From positions 6,448,001 to 6,512,000 of the forward strand of contig NZ_JACCBU010000001.1 in the NCBI RefSeq assembly GCF_013407955.1: a DNA stretch of 64,000 bases, given 5' to 3'. The notes below the pieces were generated by a model. The model had not been told where the DNA came from and did not search any database. It was given only the letters and a program-made list of their open reading frames with translations. The position numbers and the translations under genes are program-made. Positions 9,621 to 17,920 of the stretch are shown in pieces (the first letter of the stretch is position 1; each line of letters opens with the position of its first letter). This DNA comes from Microlunatus parietis. Its GTDB lineage: Bacteria > Actinomycetota > Actinomycetes > Propionibacteriales > Propionibacteriaceae.

Positions 9621-11135
9621 ATGAGCAGGAGCGACCGGCCCAACCTGGTGTTCATCTTCTCCGACCAGCAGTCCAAGGACATGGTCGGCGCCTACGGCGT
9701 CGGCAGCGTGCAGACGCCGAGGCTGGACGCGCTCGCCGCCGACGGGATCACGTTCGCCAACTGCATCTCGAGCTCGCCGGTGTGCACGCCGTACCGCGGG
9801 ATGTTGATCACCGGTCAGCACCCGATGCGCAACAACTGCTTCACCAACGACCGCCGGCTGGCGACCGACCTCGGGGATTCGTTCGCCGAGGTGCTGGCCA
9901 AGGCCGGCTACCGCAGCGGCTACGTCGGCAAGTGGCATCTCTACGGCGGGAGCCGCTACCGTCCGGTGCCGCCCGGCCCGGACCGGCACGGCTTCGACGC
10001 GACGTTCCTGACGAACAACTGCGACGTCAACTACCACCCCGACCACGCGTTCTACTGGGGCGACGACAACGAGGTGCACCGGTTCGGCACCTGGGAGGTC
10101 GAGGGCCAGACCGATCAGGCCCTCGCCTTCCTCGACGGCCAGACCGCTGATCAGCCGTTCTCGCTGTTCGTCTCCTACCATCCGCCGCACAACCACCTCG
10201 GCGGCGACGAGGACCGCTACTCCGGGTTCGACGCGCCCGAGGAGTTCAAGGCTCGGTACGACCCGGACAAGATCGAACTGCGGCCGAGCCTGCCGGACAA
10301 CCAGCGCACCCGGCGGATGATGCAGGGCTACCTCGCAATGTGCAGCGAAGTTGATCATCACGTCGGCCGGATCATCGACCGGCTGGAGGAGCAGGGCCTG
10401 CTGGACAACACGATCGTGGTCTACACCAGTGATCACGGCGAGACGTTCGGCGGCTACCTCGCCCACTGGCACAAGAGCACGCCCGAGGACGTGTCGATCG
10501 CGGTCCCGTTGATCATCAAGCTGCCCGGCCGTGAGCTGGCGGGAGTCCGGCGCGACCTCTTGGTCGGCACCCTCGACCTGATGCCGACGATCCTCGGCCT
10601 GATGGGGATCCGGGCGCCCGAGGCCTGCCAGGGAGCCGACCTGTCGGCGGCGATCCGGGACGGCGACGACGACGCGGTCGAGTCCGTTCCGTTGTTCTAC
10701 TTCCCGACACCGTGGCGCGGCGTGGTCACCCGCCGCTGGACGTACGCGATCGAGCACATCGACCGCACGCCGGCGGCCATCGAGGCGATCGGGTCCGACG
10801 TCGGCAGGACCAGACTGTTGCGAACCTACGACGTGCTGTACGACCACCTCGAGGACCCCCATCAACTGCGCAACCTGTTCGGCCAGACCGACATCCAGGG
10901 GTTCAGCGGCATCGAGGCGGTGCAACGCGAACTGCACGAGCTGACCATGGCCTGGCTGGACTACTTCGACGACCCATTCCCGACCCAGACCGAACTGGAC
11001 GCACTGATCGGCGACGCTCCCGAGGCGCCGGTCGAGCTGCTCCACGACCTCACGCCGTGGCGGGGCAATCCCGATGGCGAAACGATTCATCACGGACCCG
11101 GCGACAGCAGCGGCCGGATCCGGCCAGATCGTTGA
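9621..11135 (+). CDS. Type I sulfatase (formylglycine-dependent)
   Basis: A 504-residue arylsulfatase-superfamily enzyme. The metal-binding start NLVFIFSDQQ lies at residues 8-17, and Cys55 sits in the CTPYR motif (CxPxR) that a formylglycine-generating enzyme converts to the catalytic aldehyde. GKWHLYGG, the HPPHNHLGG region and the later SDHGE motif supply further active-site residues. There is no signal peptide, so desulfation probably happens in the cytoplasm after import. The strong ribosome site GAGAGGAG before ATG 9621 decides the start over the in-frame ATG at 9594. The closest functional families include N-sulfoglucosamine sulfohydrolase-like and choline-sulfatase-like enzymes; the substrate cannot be read from the sequence. 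Confidence 0.93.
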   Translation: MSRSDRPNLVFIFSDQQSKDMVGAYGVGSVQTPRLDALAADGITFANCISSSPVCTPYRGMLITGQHPMRNNCFTNDRRLATDLGDSFAEVLAKAGYRSGYVGKWHLYGGSRYRPVPPGPDRHGFDATFLTNNCDVNYHPDHAFYWGDDNEVHRFGTWEVEGQTDQALAFLDGQTADQPFSLFVSYHPPHNHLGGDEDRYSGFDAPEEFKARYDPDKIELRPSLPDNQRTRRMMQGYLAMCSEVDHHVGRIIDRLEEQGLLDNTIVVYTSDHGETFGGYLAHWHKSTPEDVSIAVPLIIKLPGRELAGVRRDLLVGTLDLMPTILGLMGIRAPEACQGADLSAAIRDGDDDAVESVPLFYFPTPWRGVVTRRWTYAIEHIDRTPAAIEAIGSDVGRTRLLRTYDVLYDHLEDPHQLRNLFGQTDIQGFSGIEAVQRELHELTMAWLDYFDDPFPTQTELDALIGDAPEAPVELLHDLTPWRGNPDGETIHHGPGDSSGRIRPDR

Positions 11136-11168
11136 CCCTTACCGGCACGGGCTCCTAGCGTCCTCAGC

Positions 11169-13388
11169 ATGGTTGAAACGAATCAGCGATCAGGGCGACA
11201 CCGGATCCGGACGCCGCGGCTTGCCGTGGTGGTGCTCACCGTCGTCGCCGGCTTGATCGCCTCGCTGCTGGTCGCGCCGCCGGCCGCGCAGGCCGAGCCC
11301 GGCCGCGGGGTTCAGACGGTCGTGGCCCGGGACGCCTCGATCACGGTCTTCGGCGGAGCTCCGGCCGGAGCCTCGGTGACGCTCTACGCGCTGGGAACCG
11401 AAGCGCCCGAGTCCGCCTGGTCGAGCAGCGAGCCCATCGCCACCGTCACCGCGACGGCCGACGGTGCGTTCACCGCGACCGTGCCCCGGGCCGAGGGCCG
11501 CACCGACCTGTACTACGCGAAGTACCTCGCGGTGACCGACGGCACGGTGCTCGGCAGTTACCGGTACGTCGACGACAACCGGGTCACCCCGCTGGCGAGC
11601 TATCCGTACCCGGAGCCGCTGAACAAGAAGGGCGTCACGCTCCCGGTCACCGACGACTTCGAGGAGATCGGCGGTCAGCACGGGACGGTCAACATCGCGC
11701 TCAACCAGTTCATGCTGCTGGAGCCGAAGGACCCGGCGGACACCATCGCGTTCACCTCGAACGGCCGCGAGTTCTACTTCGACGCCAAGGCGGTCGAGGC
11801 GCGGGACCGGTTGATCAAGCCGGTCTCGGACAATGGCGGGGTGCTCAACTTGATCTTCCTCGTCCAGCCGACGACGGACCCGAACTCGGCCGGGCGCGTG
11901 CTCGCCCATCCCGACGCCGACCCGGCGGGCCGGATCCTCGGGTTCAACACCGTGACCGCCGAGGGCGTCGCCTACTACACCGCCGCGGTGGAGTTCTTCA
12001 CCCAGCGCTACACCCGCAACGATCAGCGGTACGGGCGCGCGACCGGCTTCATCGTCGGCAACGAGATCAACGCGCAGTGGGCCTGGGCGAACATGGGCGA
12101 CAAGCCCGTGGGGGAGTTCGTCCACGACTACGAACGCGCGCTGCGGATCACCGACCTCGCGGCCCGGGCCGCCTACAGCGAGGCGCGGACGTACATCTCG
12201 CTGACCCACTGCTGGATCACCGTCTGCGGTACGAATCCGGATCCGGCCAACCCGACCCGCTTCTACCCGGCCCCCGACGTGATCGAGGGGATCAACCGGC
12301 TCACCAAGGACCACGGCGACTACGGCTGGCACGTCGCCCACCACCCGTACCCGCAGACGCTGGCCAATCCGGCGTTCTGGAACGACGACAAGGCGACCGG
12401 AGACATCGAGACCACGCCGTTCCTGACGTTCAAGAATCTCGAGTTGCTGCCGCGGTATCTGGGGCGCGACGAGCTGCGGTACGACGGGCAGCCGCGGCGG
12501 ATCATCCTGTCGGAGCAGGGCTGCAACACTCCGGGCACCTCGGCGGAGGCCGAACGGCTCCAGGCGGCCTGTTATGCGCTCGCGTACTACAAGACCAGAT
12601 TCCTGGACGGCATCGACGCGTTCATCCTGCACCGCCACGTGGACCACAAACGCGAGGGCAATTTCCGGTTCGGACTGTGGACGGCGGACCAGGAGCGGCC
12701 CGAGCCCGACCTGCCCGACAAGCCGAAGCTGATCCACGAGGTCTTCGCGTTCATCGACACCGAACGGTCGCTCGAGGTGACGGAGTTCGCGCTCGACGTG
12801 ATCGGGATCGAGGACTGGTCGGAGCTGGTCCCCGGTTGGGATCCCGCCGCCCTCGCCCAACGGCCGCTGCCCAGCGTCGCCGGCATCAGCAGCACCGCCA
12901 GACTCGGCGGGACGACACCGATCAGCACGTTCGATCAGGGCCTGGACGGCTGGCGGGTCTCCGACAATGCCTCCTCGGTCGCGGCCGACAGCGGTGACCT
13001 GGTGATCGGCTTCGACTCGCTCGCCAAGCTGTGGCGCGGGGCCGACGTCGAGTTCGACCAGCCGCTCGACGCCACCGCGACGCCGTACCTGGGAGTCCGG
13101 CTGCGGGTCCCGGCCCAGCCGGAGATCGGGCCGAGATTCGCCCGGATCCGGGCGTACGGGGAGGACGGCGGCGTGGTCGCGGCGGGCACCGCACGGCTCG
13201 CCGACGGCGGCGACGAACAACGGCTGACCGTCGACCTGTCCCGGTGGGCAGCCCGGTCGGCGATCACCCGGCTGAAGATCTGGGTTCGGGGCTCGACCAC
13301 GTGGACTGGGCCGGGACCGTGCGGGTCGCCGAGGTGGTGCGCGGCAGCCGGCTGGCCGACATCGGGCGGACGACCAACGTGCAGCTGA
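11169..13388 (+). CDS. Secreted DUF5722-like TIM-barrel glycosidase, main part (reading frame broken near 13291)
   Basis: The frame encodes a signal peptide (hydrophobic LAVVVLTVVAGLIASLL and an AQA cleavage site near residue 41) and then a large domain resembling DUF5722 proteins. That family is built like clan-A glycosidases: IVGNEIN near residue 296 is a plausible acid/base Glu and ILSEQG near 445 a plausible nucleophile. From about residue 585 a carbohydrate-binding-like beta domain begins (STFDQGLDGWRV). After residue 707 the frame turns into a nonsense Pro/Trp/Cys tail and stops at 13388. The proper continuation lies in another frame from 13295, so one base is missing near 13291-13296. 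It belongs to the sulfatase/importer cluster and would act outside the cell. Confidence 0.8.
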   Translation: MVETNQRSGRHRIRTPRLAVVVLTVVAGLIASLLVAPPAAQAEPGRGVQTVVARDASITVFGGAPAGASVTLYALGTEAPESAWSSSEPIATVTATADGAFTATVPRAEGRTDLYYAKYLAVTDGTVLGSYRYVDDNRVTPLASYPYPEPLNKKGVTLPVTDDFEEIGGQHGTVNIALNQFMLLEPKDPADTIAFTSNGREFYFDAKAVEARDRLIKPVSDNGGVLNLIFLVQPTTDPNSAGRVLAHPDADPAGRILGFNTVTAEGVAYYTAAVEFFTQRYTRNDQRYGRATGFIVGNEINAQWAWANMGDKPVGEFVHDYERALRITDLAARAAYSEARTYISLTHCWITVCGTNPDPANPTRFYPAPDVIEGINRLTKDHGDYGWHVAHHPYPQTLANPAFWNDDKATGDIETTPFLTFKNLELLPRYLGRDELRYDGQPRRIILSEQGCNTPGTSAEAERLQAACYALAYYKTRFLDGIDAFILHRHVDHKREGNFRFGLWTADQERPEPDLPDKPKLIHEVFAFIDTERSLEVTEFALDVIGIEDWSELVPGWDPAALAQRPLPSVAGISSTARLGGTTPISTFDQGLDGWRVSDNASSVAADSGDLVIGFDSLAKLWRGADVEFDQPLDATATPYLGVRLRVPAQPEIGPRFARIRAYGEDGGVVAAGTARLADGGDEQRLTVDLSRWAARSAITRLKIWVRGSTTWTGPGPCGSPRWCAAAGWPTSGGRPTCS

Positions 13389-14164
13389 CGGCGACCGCAC
13401 CCGAGGGCGCCCGGGCGGGTGCTCCCGCGCAGATCACCCTGACCAACTGGGATCTTCGGCCCGTGGACGGTGCCCTGCGGGTGATGCCGGGCACCGGCGT
13501 CATGCTCGACCCGGACTCGTTCGATGTCGAATCGCTGCCGACCGGGCAGCAGCGCACGTACTCGGGCACGATCACCGGCTACGAACCGCCCGACGTGGCC
13601 GCTCCGGAACTGGAGTTGGCGCTGCAGGACACCCGTTACCGGGTGCCGTTGGAGCAGCCGCCGCCGACACCGGTCGGGTTGTTCGACTTCGATGACGGGA
13701 CGACTCAGGGCTGGCAGGCCGGGGCCCATGTCACGGCGGTCGCCGCGGTCACCTCGTTCGCCAACGGTCCGCGGCTGCCGTACGAGGGCAGCCACGCGCT
13801 CGGCGCGACCGGAGCCCGGGTATCGGCCGGGGCACCCCGGACGGTCGAACTCCGGCCTGCCGAGCCGCTGGACCTGTCGGCGGCCCACGAGGTCGCCGTC
13901 TTCCTGAACTCCTACGGCGGTGCGCCCGGGGCAACCGGGTACGAGGCGACGGTCACGCTGCACGCCGGGGCGGACCAGGTCACGGTCACGCTCCCGTACG
14001 CGCCGAACCGGTGGAACGAACTGGTGCTCCCGGTCGCCGGCTGGCCCGGCCGGTCGGCGGTCGACCGGATCGAGGTCGGCATGCGAGCCCTCGGCACCGA
14101 CACCGAGTGGGCGGGCCAGTTCCAGATCGATTCGGTCGGCTACTACGACCGGCCCCGCCGGTGA
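13295..14164 (+). CDS. C-terminal part of the DUF5722-like glycosidase, displaced by a frameshift
   Basis: From GAC at 13295 the shifted frame continues the upstream protein (DHVDWAGTVRVAEVV onward) for about 289 residues to TGA at 14164. It completes the first carbohydrate-binding-like domain, adds an immunoglobulin-like linker (ITLTNWDLRPVDGALRV) and ends in a second galactose-binding-like domain (GLFDFDDGTTQGW to DSVGYYDRP). It has no start codon or ribosome site of its own at the junction and is unlikely to be made separately. The coding quality is good throughout, so the lesion is either recent or a sequencing error. Confidence 0.75.
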   Translation, partial: DHVDWAGTVRVAEVVRGSRLADIGRTTNVQLTATAPEGARAGAPAQITLTNWDLRPVDGALRVMPGTGVMLDPDSFDVESLPTGQQRTYSGTITGYEPPDVAAPELELALQDTRYRVPLEQPPPTPVGLFDFDDGTTQGWQAGAHVTAVAAVTSFANGPRLPYEGSHALGATGARVSAGAPRTVELRPAEPLDLSAAHEVAVFLNSYGGAPGATGYEATVTLHAGADQVTVTLPYAPNRWNELVLPVAGWPGRSAVDRIEVGMRALGTDTEWAGQFQIDSVGYYDRPRR

Positions 14165-14189
14165 TCGTCCGGGCGGCCCGCCGGGTCAG

Positions 14190-14459
14190 TCAGATGAACC
14201 GGTGCCGGGCCGCCCAGGCGACCACCTGGATCATGCTGCCGGCGCCGAGGCGGTCACACACGTCGCGCGCTCGCCGGCGCACGGTCCGGTCGGACATGTT
14301 GAGCCGTCTGGCGATGGTGTCGAGGCACAGCCCTTCGGCGAACAGCGCGATCATCCTCAACTCGTCGTCACTGAACGGACTCGGTTGCGGCCCACTGCGC
14401 GGTGGCCGGACCCGGATCGCGGTGCGCTCCGTGGACTGTAATGCCGACATCGCTGTCAC
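14190..14459 (-). CDS. Stand-alone LuxR-type helix-turn-helix protein
   Basis: An 89-residue protein that is essentially one GerE/LuxR DNA-binding domain. The helix-turn-helix is at residues 35-75 (LRMIALFAEGLCLDTIARRL then MSDRTVRRRARDV). There is no receiver or sensor domain. GTG at 14459 or ATG at 14450 could be the start; GGGG before the ATG favours 14450 slightly. It converges with the broken glycosidase gene and diverges from the LacI gene, and so probably regulates the glycan cluster or shares its control region. Confidence 0.75.
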   Translation of the reverse strand: MTAMSALQSTERTAIRVRPPRSGPQPSPFSDDELRMIALFAEGLCLDTIARRLNMSDRTVRRRARDVCDRLGAGSMIQVVAWAARHRFI

Positions 14460-14599
14460 CCCATTCGCACGCCTTCATGGTGTGGCGCCTAGCTCCTTTG
14501 CCACGTCTGAATATAACGATTTAACGCGCGCGCAACAAGGCTTTCTCCTTGTGCTGCCGGCAGGATCGCGGCAGCCCTTCCACCCGAGATCGGCCACAT

Positions 14600-14616
14600 T
14601 GTTGTAACGTTCAAAG
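14600..14616. promoter_or_regulatory. Putative LacI-family operator before the repressor gene
   Basis: GTTGTAACGTTCAAAGG has the same AACGTTC core as the site at 6180-6191. It lies about 35 bp before the LacI start and also in the region shared with the divergent LuxR-type gene, consistent with autoregulation. Confidence 0.5.
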
Positions 14617-14648
14617 GATCGATGGGTGTTCGCTCGAGAGGAGGCCGG

Positions 14649-15659
14649 ATGTCCGCCATCGCCCTCCGTGACGTCGCGGCGCGAGCCCGGGTGTCGCCCG
14701 GCACCGTGTCCAACTTCCTCAACCATCCGCACAAGGTGGCGCCCGCCACGGCCGCCCGGATCTCCTCGGCGATCGAGGATCTCGGCTACGTCGGCAACCA
14801 TGCGGCACGACAGCTGCGGGTCGGGGCGAGTACGACAATCGGGCATGTCACGTTCGAGGTCGGCAACCATTCGTTCTCGGAGTTCTCCGCGGGCGTGGCC
14901 GAGCGGGCCCGGGAGGTCGGCTACACCGTGCTGATCGGCAGCGACGGCGGTACGGCGGAGGGTGAGGCGGCCCACCTCGATCTGTTCGAGTCGCAGCGGG
15001 TCCGCGGCCTCCTGCTGTCCCCGGTCGGCGCGTTCCCGAAGCAACGGATCGAGCACCTGCGCGAGCGCGGCATCCCGACCGTGATCGTCGGCGCCCGCGC
15101 CGACACCGACACCTGTTCGTCGGTCAGCTTCGACGAGGTGGCCGGCGGCGACCTGGCGGCCGGTCATCTGGTCGAGGCCGGCCGGCGCCGGCTGCTCTTC
15201 GTCGGCGGGCCGCTCGGGATCGAGACCGTCGCCGACCGTCTCGTCGGCGCTCGGCAGGCCGTCGAGCGGTGCCCCGCTGCCGCCCTGGAGGTGGTCGAGG
15301 TCGACGCCCGTACGGTCGCCGCGGGGCGAGCGGTCGGTCACGCAATCGGGCAGCGGCCGGCGGCCGACCGACCCGACGGGATCTTCGCGGCCAACGACGC
15401 GCTCGCCTTCGGGATCATGCACGGACTGCGCGAGGTGTCCGACATCGTGGTGCCGAACGACATCGCGATCGTCGGCTATGACGACACCGACTTCGGGGCC
15501 GGCGCCCTGGTGCCGCTGACGTCGATCGCCCGCTCCGGGCAGCAGTACGGCCGGACCGCGATGGACCTGCTGCACACCGACATCAGCCGCGGCGGCCCGC
15601 ACAGCCGCGTCGTGTTCCAGCCGCAGCTCGTGGTCCGCGGCAGTTCCGTCCTCCCCTGA
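14649..15659 (+). CDS. LacI-family transcriptional repressor
   Basis: A 336-residue regulator. The N-terminal LacI helix-turn-helix and hinge occupy residues 1-60 (LRDVAARARVSPGTVSNFLN, then RQLRVGAS as the hinge). A periplasmic-binding-protein-like sugar sensor follows, with FAANDALAFGIMHGLRE near residue 245. GAGAGGAGG directly before ATG 14649 makes this the start, not the in-frame ATG at 14622. Its position at the end of the sulfatase/importer cluster and the matching AACGTTC sites make it the likely repressor of the cluster, relieved by an oligosaccharide. Confidence 0.93.
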   Translation: MSAIALRDVAARARVSPGTVSNFLNHPHKVAPATAARISSAIEDLGYVGNHAARQLRVGASTTIGHVTFEVGNHSFSEFSAGVAERAREVGYTVLIGSDGGTAEGEAAHLDLFESQRVRGLLLSPVGAFPKQRIEHLRERGIPTVIVGARADTDTCSSVSFDEVAGGDLAAGHLVEAGRRRLLFVGGPLGIETVADRLVGARQAVERCPAAALEVVEVDARTVAAGRAVGHAIGQRPAADRPDGIFAANDALAFGIMHGLREVSDIVVPNDIAIVGYDDTDFGAGALVPLTSIARSGQQYGRTAMDLLHTDISRGGPHSRVVFQPQLVVRGSSVLP

Positions 15660-15664
15660 CTGGA

Positions 15665-16276
15665 CTACCGAACTCCGGCCAGTACGGTCTCGATCCGCTG
15701 CCAGGCCAGCGCTGCCGCGGCGGGGTCGTGATCGGGGAGGTCCGGGTCGGTGAAGAAGTGCCCGGCCCGCGGATAGCGGAACAGCGCGCCGGCCACGCCG
15801 GCAGCGGCCACGCTGTCCTGGAATTCCGCCAACCGGCGCTCCGGTGCGAACCGGTCGCCGACCGCGACGTGGGTCTGCACCGGTGTGCCCGGCGCGACGC
15901 CGTCCGGCACCGGGGTGGTCGCGTGCAACAGCAGTACGGCAGCCGCCGCGAGCCGGCCCGGCCACAGGTCGGCGATCACGCCGACGCCCATCGAGAAGCC
16001 GCATAGCACGGTCCGGGGCGGCAGGTCGTCGAGTGCCTCCGCGGCGCGGCGCAGCACGGTGTCCCAGCCGACCCGGCGCTGCATCTCGAAGCCGGCCGGC
16101 ACCGACGGCACGCCATCGACCTCGGCCGCGACCTCGCCGCCGAACAGGTCGGGGACCGCGACCGGGTGGCCGGCCCGGCGGACCCGGTCGGCCGCCGCGA
16201 GTTCCACCGGCCGCAACCCGAGCGTGGAGTGGAAGATGATCACCGGTACCGGGTCGGTGCGCTGCATGGCGATCAT
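15665..16276 (-). CDS. Dienelactone-hydrolase-family alpha/beta hydrolase
   Basis: A 203-residue DLH-like hydrolase. The nucleophile elbow is GFSMG near residue 95, so serine replaces the cysteine of classical dienelactone hydrolases. Asp in VAVGDRFAP and His in AGHFFTD complete a plausible triad. ATG at 16276 overlaps the stop of the upstream gene in ATGA, which makes it the third gene of an operon with a thioredoxin-like and a DyP-like gene. ATG at 16264 is an alternative start. The substrate is unknown. It ends 5 bp from the convergent LacI gene. Confidence 0.85.
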   Translation of the reverse strand: MIAMQRTDPVPVIIFHSTLGLRPVELAAADRVRRAGHPVAVPDLFGGEVAAEVDGVPSVPAGFEMQRRVGWDTVLRRAAEALDDLPPRTVLCGFSMGVGVIADLWPGRLAAAAVLLLHATTPVPDGVAPGTPVQTHVAVGDRFAPERRLAEFQDSVAAAGVAGALFRYPRAGHFFTDPDLPDHDPAAAALAWQRIETVLAGVR

Positions 16277-17169
16277 TGTGCCGGGCCGGCCGGCACGGCC
16301 CGCCGGATCCCGTGATGATTATGACGCCATCCCGTGGCGGAGCCCTGCAGCCGATCCCGGGTCGGCACGAAGAAGAGGCCGCCGGTGACCGCGGTCGAGA
16401 AGCGGAGCGCCGGGTCGGTCCGGCCGGACGCGTCGCCGACGAACCGGTCCCGCAGCATCCGGTCCAGTGCGCCGGCCGAGCTCGCGTACGCGATCAGGTA
16501 GCTGCCGACCTCGTCCGACCCGGCCGTGGTGATCGGCAGCGCGTCCCGGACGATCCGGCGGGCGGCCGGGCCGTTCCGGGCCGCCGGATCCTGGCCGGTC
16601 CCCGGCAGCGACCGCCACTCGGCCAGGTCGTGCCGATACCGCTGGACGAGGACGTAGCTGCCGCCGGCGTGGTCGGGGTCCTCCGCGCCGACCTGGACCG
16701 CCGACACGGCGTCCAGCCCGGCCGGATTGTCGAGCTCGTCGCCGAGCTGCGGCAGGTCCGGATCGCCGTCCTGCCGGCGCAGCCCGGACACCCGATCGGC
16801 CACGTCGACCGCTCCGGCGAGGCGCTCCAGCAGCTGGTACGCCAGCTCGGTGCACGCCGTCAGCCGGTCGCCGCGTAGGTGGAACAGCAGGTCGCCCGGG
16901 GTCGCGACGGCGGTGTGCACCAGGCCGGCGATGCTGCGCAGCGGCTCCAGGCCGACCGGCCGCGGGCCCGGCCAGAGCCGGTCCCACAACTCGGCCCCGA
17001 CCGCGGCGACGCAGGTCAGCCCGCCGGCCGCGACCGCCCGGGTCAGCGCGCCGAGGCCGTCGAGGGTCTCGGCAACCTGGTGCTGACCGCCTGGTCGTAC
17101 GGTCAGCACCAGGAAGATCGCCGCCCGGGCCGGGTAGGCCAGCACCGGCTGCGCGCGCGGGTGTCTCAC
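16273..17169 (-). CDS. DyP-type (YfeX-like) peroxidase homologue lacking the heme-ligand histidine
   Basis: The 298-residue protein follows the YfeX-type DyP fold from end to end. GGSYVLVQRYRHDL matches the conserved GGSYVFVQ segment, IVRDALP matches the IVRQSLP segment that carries the distal Arg, and AVTGGLFFVPTRDRL matches the C-terminal PVTGG block. Two key features are changed. The GxxDG signature of the family reads QLGDELDNPAG. The stretch where the proximal heme-ligand His should lie, between the VQRYRHDL block and IVRDALP, contains no His at all. Peroxidase activity is therefore doubtful. It overlaps both neighbours by 4 bp (ATGA) in an operon with a thioredoxin-like protein, also without its active site, and a hydrolase. 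The family comparison is from memory. Confidence 0.8.
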   Translation of the reverse strand: MRHPRAQPVLAYPARAAIFLVLTVRPGGQHQVAETLDGLGALTRAVAAGGLTCVAAVGAELWDRLWPGPRPVGLEPLRSIAGLVHTAVATPGDLLFHLRGDRLTACTELAYQLLERLAGAVDVADRVSGLRRQDGDPDLPQLGDELDNPAGLDAVSAVQVGAEDPDHAGGSYVLVQRYRHDLAEWRSLPGTGQDPAARNGPAARRIVRDALPITTAGSDEVGSYLIAYASSAGALDRMLRDRFVGDASGRTDPALRFSTAVTGGLFFVPTRDRLQGSATGWRHNHHGIRRAVPAGPAQ

Positions 17170-17666
17170 TCCGCCGTCGCCGCGGTACGGCCCCGATGGG
17201 TGACCCAGCGATCGATCCAGCGGGTCAGCTGGCCCTCCGAGGGGGACCCGTGGCGCCGGTCGACCTCCTCACCGTCGGTCATGATCATCAGCAGCGGCAC
17301 CCCGGTCACCCGGTGCAGGATCCCGAGCCCCGGCTCCCGGTCGATCTCGATCTTGATCAACTTCAGCCGTCCCGCGTGCCGGGCGGCCAGCCGGTGCAGC
17401 TGCGGCGCCAGGGCCAGGCTGGAGCCGCTCCACGGCGCCCAGAACTCGACCAGCACGAGCGCCGGCGTATCGATCGCCGCGTCGAACCCTGCTGCCGTAC
17501 CGGGGACGACCCAGGGCAACGGCCGGCCGCACCCGGCGCACTGCGGGAGTTCCGCCGCGGCCACCGGCCAGAGACTCCAGAACCGGCAGGCCGGGCATTG
17601 CAGGGAGCACGCCTCGGCTCGGCCGATCCCGGTCGCGGGCGTGCCGCAGTCGCTGTCGTCGATCAA
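17166..17666 (-). CDS. Thioredoxin-fold protein with zinc ribbon and no redox-active cysteines
   Basis: A 166-residue protein. Residues 24-46 hold CPAC and CAGC, a zinc-ribbon pattern like that at the N-terminus of thioredoxin 2 (TrxC). A thioredoxin domain follows (about 57-160): VLVEFWAPW is conserved, but the active site normally WCGPC reads W79-S-G-S-S83, so both catalytic cysteines are serines. The cis-proline is kept (GVP, Pro124). It cannot act as a classical disulfide reductase and may be a scaffold or adaptor. The likely start is TTG 17666. The stop overlaps the start of the DyP-like gene by 4 bp, so it is the first gene of that operon. Confidence 0.8.
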   Translation of the reverse strand: MIDDSDCGTPATGIGRAEACSLQCPACRFWSLWPVAAAELPQCAGCGRPLPWVVPGTAAGFDAAIDTPALVLVEFWAPWSGSSLALAPQLHRLAARHAGRLKLIKIEIDREPGLGILHRVTGVPLLMIMTDGEEVDRRHGSPSEGQLTRWIDRWVTHRGRTAATAE

Positions 17667-17920
17667 CGTTCCCGCCGTTCCTTGATCGCTGTCTGGTCGA
17701 TTCTGACGCCACCTTCGACGGGTTCCCGATCGCGGTCAAGGATCGGCGAGCCCGCCCGCAGAGGTCGTGGAAAGGTTTGTCAGGTCCGACATGGCCGGCT
17801 GTCCGCGGACACAGCGGTCCCGGACTTCGGCCCGCCCGGCACCGGGTGTTCGACGCTGCGGCACAACGCTGCCATTCTGGTCGCGGGACTGGGGCACGAT
17901 GCAGTCGGGAGGAACGGTTG

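Noticed and set aside
17800..17811. TGTCCGCGGACA palindrome upstream of the PucR gene
   Set aside because: A 12-bp GC-rich palindrome is expected often enough by chance at this composition, and nothing else supports an operator.
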